This document shows positions 30,720 through 35,515 of a stretch of DNA of 35,515 nucleotides, piece by piece (position 1 is the first letter of the stretch; each line of letters starts with the position of its first letter). The notes under the pieces were generated by a model. It saw only the letters and a program-made list of their open reading frames with translations, made no database searches and had not been told where the DNA came from. The DNA comes from Clostridiales bacterium (GTDB lineage: Bacteria > Bacillota > Clostridia > Oscillospirales > Oscillospiraceae): contig JAJUHS010000007.1 in assembly GCA_029267755.1 (NCBI GenBank), positions 1 to 35,515 of the forward strand, read 5' to 3'. Made by a program: the position numbers and the translations under genes.

Positions 30720-31545
30720 AGCTTTTATAATCGACGTTGCCCGCTGCAGCGGCTGCTTCAACTGCCAGCTCGCCTGCAAGGACGAGCACGCAGGTAACGA
30801 CTGGCGGCCCTATGCCGCTCCCCAACCCGAAATCGGGCAGTTTTGGATCAAGGTTCAGGAAAACGTCTGCGGCTCCATGCCTAAGCTGCGGATTCACTAT
30901 ATCCCCAAGCTCTGCAATCACTGCGAGAAGGCTTCCTGCATGGAGGCCTGCCCAAACGGCGCGATTTCCCGCCGAGAGGACGGGCTTGTAATAATCTCAC
31001 CGGAAAAATGCAAGGGCTGCTTAAAGTGCAAGGAAGCCTGTCCCTACGGTGTAATCTATTTTAACCAAAAGCTTAAAATCAGCCAGAAGTGCACCGGCTG
31101 CGCCCACCTTCTGGACAACGGATTCAAAGCTCCCCGCTGTGTTGAAGCCTGCCCCACCGAGGCCCTTCGCTTTGGAGAGGAGAGCGAGCTTTCCGATTTT
31201 ATTGAGGGCGCCGACGTTCTGATGCCCGAAACCGGTCTTCATCCCAAGGTGTATTACCGTAATATCCCCGGCCGGTTCATCGCCGGAACGGTTTACGACC
31301 CCGTGGAAAAAGAAGTCATTATAGGCGCGACATGCCTCTTAAACTGCGGCGGCAAGCTTTGGAAGGCTGCAACTGACGAATACGGTGACTTTTGGTTCAA
31401 CGACTTGCCTGTCGGAGTTTTTGACCTCGTCATTTCCGCCCCCGGCTTCGAGTACAAACCATTTTACGGGCTAAGGACCTCGAAGGACCTGAATTTGGGA
31501 GATATACCGCTTAAAGCGATAGACCAGGAAAGCAGAAAGCCTTAA
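30712..31545 (+). CDS. Iron-sulfur small subunit with four clusters, partner of the second Mo enzyme
   Basis: The 277-residue chain has all 16 cluster cysteines: 12, 15, 18, 22, 68, 71, 76, 80, 100, 103, 106, 110, 127, 130, 143 and 147. This is enough for four [4Fe-4S] clusters, and the numbering is identical to that of the paralog at 24313, which lacks four of them. The C-terminal part (about 190-277) is again a beta-sandwich domain (IIGATCLLNCGGKLW, GDFWFNDLPVGVFDLVISAP). I chose ATG 30712, which overlaps the large-subunit stop by eight bases and has GGAG nine bases upstream; an in-frame TTG at 30697 is weaker. No membrane anchor gene follows, so the electron partner is probably soluble. 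Confidence 0.85.
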   Translation: MAKAFIIDVARCSGCFNCQLACKDEHAGNDWRPYAAPQPEIGQFWIKVQENVCGSMPKLRIHYIPKLCNHCEKASCMEACPNGAISRREDGLVIISPEKCKGCLKCKEACPYGVIYFNQKLKISQKCTGCAHLLDNGFKAPRCVEACPTEALRFGEESELSDFIEGADVLMPETGLHPKVYYRNIPGRFIAGTVYDPVEKEVIIGATCLLNCGGKLWKAATDEYGDFWFNDLPVGVFDLVISAPGFEYKPFYGLRTSKDLNLGDIPLKAIDQESRKP

Positions 31546-31581
31546 GGTTGTGTCAGCACAAATCCCCTCTAGAGCTAATCA

Positions 31582-31714
31582 AGCCCCCGGTCGCGCACGA
31601 TTTGCGCGGGCTGAGGTATTTTTCCGAGAAGTGAATTCCCGGAAAAATAGATTTAAATATCCCTGCGAAGGAGTTTTTTTGACAGTCTGAAGCCTCCGGC
31701 TAAGCCGGAGGCTT
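31582..31714 (+). terminator. Hairpins ending the second Mo-enzyme operon
   Basis: Two structures lie in the 295-base gap 31546-31840. AGCCC (31582-31586) pairs with GGGCT (31608-31612), followed by GAGGTATTTTT. AAGCCTCCGGC (31690-31700) pairs perfectly with GCCGGAGGCTT (31704-31714), followed by TGACTTCGTTT. The second is the stronger and could also serve the convergent minus-strand gene. The rest of the gap holds no supported gene; the minus-strand stretch 31741-31830 could encode a short relic (see findings). Confidence 0.6.
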
Positions 31715-31840
31715 TGACTTCGTTTCAGGTACAGTCGCAATCAATGTTGAACCGCAACAGGTCTGATGTCATAGTCTATCCCTGCTTCGATGCGTTTGAG
31801 CAGGTTTGCGATGATCATTTTCGGCAAGATCGGCCGCCTT

Positions 31841-33751
31841 TTATTCAATGGTCTCTGTGCGGTAAATAAATTTTACATTACCCTCCATACCGTCGGAAAG
31901 GCCCGTGAAGCTGCAATAGTGTTTAGAAACGTCGGCCGTTGCCTCCACTCTTTCCGCAAGATTACCCAGATCACCATTGAAAGAGTTAACGAGCTTCTGA
32001 ATTCCCTTTTCGTTGAGTTCTTTCAAGCCATCCGAAAGCTGCATTGCACCGTCACGAAGCTGCGTGATTCCGTCGATCAGGGCGGGCATGTTGCTCTGGA
32101 TTTTGGAAGCGCCGCATGCTGCGGAGGCAACGCCTGCAGTATAAGATGTCAGCCCGGAATAAAAGGCGTTGTAGCTGTCAAGCTGCTGTTTAAGCGCCCG
32201 GATTTTGACCGCCCCTTCCGAGGCTTGTTTTGTTGCAGCCATAATTTTTTCCTGCACATCAGCTGACGCCATGTTCTGATTTATAAGAAGCTGAAGCTGT
32301 TCCTCGGTTTTCGCATCTATGATTGCAGCAACTTCATTTGAATTCATTTGCGCTTTGACGGTATCCTCAATTTTCGACTGAATTGCCGCCGAGGACATCT
32401 GCTGTTTTAAGGCTGCCTTTAATGCTGAACTTTGCGCTTCAGAGATTGCACCGGAGGCAACTCCAGCTTCATAGGTTTCCTGGGTGAGGTTCTTTGATGC
32501 CAGCACCTGCTGCCAGGCAGTCTGCCGTACTGTTTCCGTGACCTTCTGAGTTACCTCCTGCTCCACAGCTTTCTTCACTGCATCGCTTACAGTAGACTTC
32601 TTTGCACGAACCGCCTGTTCCACCTGCTGGCGGGCAGCATTTTCAGCGTAGGTACCTGCGCTGTCCATCTGACTGAGCACATCGTTAAGTACCCCGGAAT
32701 AGTTTTCAATTGTCAAGGCTGGCAGTTTCAGACCGGATGCAGCAAGCTGGGTATCGGCTGTAGAAAGCAGTGAATTAAACACCTGTTTTGCTCCGCTGTT
32801 CAGCTCTGTGTTGTGATTTTCCAGCTCATTGAGTCCGTTTGAAAGCTGGTTCATGCCGCCAGAAAGTTCAACAGACTTCTCTGCCAAGGTGCATAGTCCG
32901 TCGTAAAGCTTCGAGGAACCGTCCATAAGCTGATTCATTGCATTTGTCAGTTCTGTTAACCTGCCGGATAGCTCTCCAAAATCCAGATTATCCAGCTTGC
33001 TTGAGTCGAGATTATTGAAAACCGAATTAGTAATTATGGTCAACGTAGTATCAAGCTCAAAATCTTTAACGTCCGCGCTGATCTCAACATAATCGGGAAT
33101 TTCCAATGTGTTTGCATCTATTCCCAGGTCTTCCTGCAATCCGGGAAAAGCCAGACCAATTAAGGCAGTCTTGTCTCCATCGCTGATTTGCTTGCCGTTT
33201 GAAACCGCGATATTGCTGAAGCGGTCACTGTTCAGCACTGCGCCGGTCAGCACAGCAAATGGAACATAAATTTTTTCCTGTTTTCCGCCAACATTGACCA
33301 TTTCATACTGCTTGTTTTCATAATCGAAACGAATGGTCACATGACCGCTTTTTCCGGCCAGTTCGTTAGCGGTGACGGTTTTGCCATCCAAGGTATATTT
33401 GATACGCATCTCCACGGGCAAGTTCTTTTCCGTCGTACCCAGCCAGCAATCATCTCCCTTGACGTTCTCCACATCTGACATACCTTTGACGTTGCTCTCC
33501 GCAGTATTTAATGAGGTGTTCTCAAATTGATTGCTGACGATTATTTTTTTTGCGCTGCCGTCAGTATTCGCAATCACATATACCGTCTCATCCTTGACTG
33601 CCGTCATGTTTGTACTTTTTGCAGCCGTAATGCTACGGCCTGATTCTTCTTTTTTCTCCGCATTGCCTGCTGTGGCAAAAGCTGTAACGCCTGCTGCGGT
33701 CGAGACAAGTGCCAGCGCCAACGCAATAGCAATTATACGATTCTTTTTCAT
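31841..33751 (-). CDS. Secreted coiled-coil protein coupled to an MMPL transporter
   Basis: The 636-residue protein starts with a signal peptide (MKKNRIIAIALALALVSTAA, cleavage likely near AFA-TAG at about 27). A beta-rich domain (about 50-260) is followed by a long helical region. This has repeats of the LxxGxxxLxxGL type near 285-345 (MNQLMDGSSKLYDG, GGMNQLSNGLNEL) and again near 560-600 (LIDGITQLRDGAMQLSDGL), with an Ala/Gln/Glu-rich coiled coil between. These repeats are common in YhgE/Pip-like and MMPL-associated exported proteins. No C-terminal membrane anchor is visible. AGGAGG lies four bases before the ATG, which overlaps the transporter stop (ATGA). Function is not known; an extracytoplasmic partner of the transporter is a reasonable guess. 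GC content appears lower than in the catabolic genes. Confidence 0.75.
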   Translation of the reverse strand: MKKNRIIAIALALALVSTAAGVTAFATAGNAEKKEESGRSITAAKSTNMTAVKDETVYVIANTDGSAKKIIVSNQFENTSLNTAESNVKGMSDVENVKGDDCWLGTTEKNLPVEMRIKYTLDGKTVTANELAGKSGHVTIRFDYENKQYEMVNVGGKQEKIYVPFAVLTGAVLNSDRFSNIAVSNGKQISDGDKTALIGLAFPGLQEDLGIDANTLEIPDYVEISADVKDFELDTTLTIITNSVFNNLDSSKLDNLDFGELSGRLTELTNAMNQLMDGSSKLYDGLCTLAEKSVELSGGMNQLSNGLNELENHNTELNSGAKQVFNSLLSTADTQLAASGLKLPALTIENYSGVLNDVLSQMDSAGTYAENAARQQVEQAVRAKKSTVSDAVKKAVEQEVTQKVTETVRQTAWQQVLASKNLTQETYEAGVASGAISEAQSSALKAALKQQMSSAAIQSKIEDTVKAQMNSNEVAAIIDAKTEEQLQLLINQNMASADVQEKIMAATKQASEGAVKIRALKQQLDSYNAFYSGLTSYTAGVASAACGASKIQSNMPALIDGITQLRDGAMQLSDGLKELNEKGIQKLVNSFNGDLGNLAERVEATADVSKHYCSFTGLSDGMEGNVKFIYRTETIE

Positions 33752-35515
33752 AATATAACCTCCTGGCCAACTTTTCTATAAATTTGATTCATACCCTTCG
33801 TGGTTCGGCAAATGATCCCGTCGCACAAAATCAGCAGGGCGGGCAGGGCAAACAGCACCATAACAACGCTGATAATCGCGCCGCGGGCCATAAGCATGCA
33901 CATGGAGCCGACAATGTCGATATTAGAGTAAAGAGCTACACCAAATGTGGCGGCAAACAGTCCCGTCCCGCTAACAATGACAGATGGAGTGGATACTCGA
34001 AGCGCCGTTATGACGGCGTTCTTTTTATTTTTCCCTGCCATGCGTTCCGCCTTGTACCGGGTGGTCATCAGTATGGCGTAATCCACGGTGGCGCCAAGCT
34101 GAATCGTACTGATGCAGATTGGAGCGATAAAGGGAAGCGATTGTCCGAGATAATGAGGTAATCCAAGATTGATAAAGATGGCAAGCTCTATGACAGCAAT
34201 CAAAATAAACGGCAGCGAGATGCTTTGCTCCACCAAAGCGATGATGACAAATATGGCGAGGATGGACACGGCATTGACCACCTGAAAATCGTGATTTGTC
34301 GTCCGGATCATATCCTTCATACAGGAAGCCTCTCCGATAAGCATACCGGAAGCATCATATTTCTTTAGGATTCTATTAAGTTCATCTATTTGATTGCCGA
34401 CCGCATCGCTGGCCGCTTTATACTCGGAATTAATGAGCATAAGCTCCCACTTGTCGGATTTCAGAATAGACCGGATGGAATCAGGCAGAATTTCCTCAGG
34501 CACCAAAGGTCCGACGGCGTTTTCAAGGCTCACTACATATTTAACGCCATCCACCTTCTCCATTTGTCCAATCATATCCCGCACATCACGGGTTGGCAGG
34601 TCGGCTCTGACCAATAGCATGTGGGTGGACGCAATATCGAATTCTTCCGAAAGCTTGCTGTTGGCAATGACATACTCCATATCCTTTGGCAAACACTTGC
34701 CCATATCGTAATAGACCTCATCATTGGTCCTTTCATAGCCATAGTAAGCAGGCGCAACAAGCAGCGCAAACAGCACGAGAAATATGGGAAAAACCTTGCA
34801 GACTTTCTTTGCAAAACTGCCCATATCCGGAATGAGGGAACGGTGTTTGGTCCTTTGCAAGGGCTTATCCAGCAGCAATATCATGGACGGAAGAATCGTC
34901 ACACATCCAATGACACCAAGCAGCACGCCCTTAGCCATTACTATACCGAGATCACGGCCCATGGTGAAGGACATAAAGCACAGGGCGATGAAGCCTGCGA
35001 TAGTAGTCATGGAGCTGCCGACAACTGAAGTAAATGTCTCATGGATGGCCGTTGCCATTGCGCTCTTATGGTCATCAGTTTTGGTCAGATGTTCATTGTA
35101 GCTGTGCCAAAGGAAAATGGAGTAGTCCATGGTAACGGCCAACTGCAGTACGGCTGACAGAGCTTTTGTAATATAAGAGATTTCTCCGAGGAAGAAATTG
35201 CTGCCCAGATTTATAATAATCGCAATTCCGATACTGGCAAGAAATACGAGCGGAACCAGCCAGCCGTCCAGCAAAAGCATCATGGCAATGCAGGCACAGG
35301 CCACTGCAAGAGCTACATAGACAGGCTCCTCCTGCTCACACAGGTCTTTCAGGTCGGTGACCAGCGCAGACATACCGGATACAAAGCATTGATTTCCGGC
35401 GATGGAACGAATTTCACGGATAGCGTTCATAGTCACATCATCAGAGGTGGAGGAGTCAAAAAAAACTGCCATCACGGTAGCATTTTCCGTATTGAAGGCT
35501 TTGTACACCTTATCC
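33748..35515 (-). CDS. MMPL/RND-type membrane transporter, 5' end missing
   Basis: The visible 589 codons cover two MMPL halves. Each has an extracytoplasmic domain followed by a bundle of membrane helices with the family motif: TMDYSIFLWHSYNE in the first half and GATVDYAILMTTRYKAE in the second. The frame is open through the right window edge (DKVYKAF), so the GTG at 35508 is an internal valine and the first membrane helix and part of the first outer domain are outside. Family members are usually 700 or more residues. They export lipids, peptides or drugs using the proton gradient. Translation is coupled to the secreted protein downstream. Substrate is unknown. Confidence 0.85.
   Translation of the reverse strand, partial: DKVYKAFNTENATVMAVFFDSSTSDDVTMNAIREIRSIAGNQCFVSGMSALVTDLKDLCEQEEPVYVALAVACACIAMMLLLDGWLVPLVFLASIGIAIIINLGSNFFLGEISYITKALSAVLQLAVTMDYSIFLWHSYNEHLTKTDDHKSAMATAIHETFTSVVGSSMTTIAGFIALCFMSFTMGRDLGIVMAKGVLLGVIGCVTILPSMILLLDKPLQRTKHRSLIPDMGSFAKKVCKVFPIFLVLFALLVAPAYYGYERTNDEVYYDMGKCLPKDMEYVIANSKLSEEFDIASTHMLLVRADLPTRDVRDMIGQMEKVDGVKYVVSLENAVGPLVPEEILPDSIRSILKSDKWELMLINSEYKAASDAVGNQIDELNRILKKYDASGMLIGEASCMKDMIRTTNHDFQVVNAVSILAIFVIIALVEQSISLPFILIAVIELAIFINLGLPHYLGQSLPFIAPICISTIQLGATVDYAILMTTRYKAERMAGKNKKNAVITALRVSTPSVIVSGTGLFAATFGVALYSNIDIVGSMCMLMARGAIISVVMVLFALPALLILCDGIICRTTKGMNQIYRKVGQEVIL

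Noticed and set aside
24313-31545. Formate dehydrogenase, DMSO reductase or thiosulfate reductase complexes
   Set aside because: The large subunits lack the N-terminal iron-sulfur motif, Tat signal and selenocysteine or cysteine ligand, there is no membrane anchor gene, and the small subunits carry the C-terminal beta-sandwich typical of transhydroxylases.

Overview
The window looks like a chromosomal piece of a moderately GC-rich, anaerobic clostridial bacterium, probably from the Oscillospiraceae side of the Eubacteriales. This is inferred from the rpsO-pnp and mnmG-mnmA pairs, the single-chain glycyl-tRNA synthetase, the split transketolase, strong AGGAGG ribosome binding sites, a cyclic-di-GMP riboswitch and fermentative CoA-thioester enzymes. 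No rRNA, tRNA, CRISPR array or complete mobile element was seen.

Positions 1-13.8 kb are mostly housekeeping. In order they hold pnp (running off the left edge), rpsO, mnmA and mnmG on the minus strand, glyQS and the two halves of a transketolase on the plus strand, a small frameshifted membrane-protein gene, metG, hemW, and a DivIVA-like coiled-coil gene. The last gene is preceded by a class I cyclic-di-GMP riboswitch with its own terminator.

Positions 14.1-31.5 kb form one catabolic island that matches anaerobic trihydroxybenzene (phloroglucinol) degradation. Every step has a candidate. A transhydroxylase-type molybdenum enzyme (24313-27718) would make phloroglucinol from pyrogallol. A short-chain reductase (22186-22986) would give dihydrophloroglucinol. 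A metal-dependent cyclase-family hydrolase (20318-21220) would open the ring to 3-hydroxy-5-oxohexanoate. A 3-hydroxyacyl-CoA-dehydrogenase-like enzyme (19353-20315) would oxidise this to triacetate (3,5-dioxohexanoate). A BKACE/DUF849 enzyme (18390-19319) would split triacetate with acetyl-CoA. A two-subunit CoA-transferase (16980-18302) and a thiolase (23062-24252) would turn acetoacetate into acetyl-CoA. A sodium:solute symporter, a LysR regulator, a MerR regulator and MobB (molybdenum cofactor) complete the set.

The most novel part is a second, divergently transcribed molybdenum enzyme pair (27987-31545). It belongs to the same transhydroxylase family, but its small subunit keeps a fourth iron-sulfur cluster that the first pair has lost, and its large subunit differs at predicted active-site positions. 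It is a candidate for a true redox (hydroxylase or dehydroxylase) reaction on a phenolic ring. A perfect 12-bp-arm inverted repeat lies between the two divergent pairs and is a likely shared operator.

Positions 31.8-35.5 kb hold a secreted, coiled-coil-rich protein translationally coupled to an MMPL/RND-type membrane transporter that runs off the right edge. This pair looks lower in GC and unrelated to the catabolic island.
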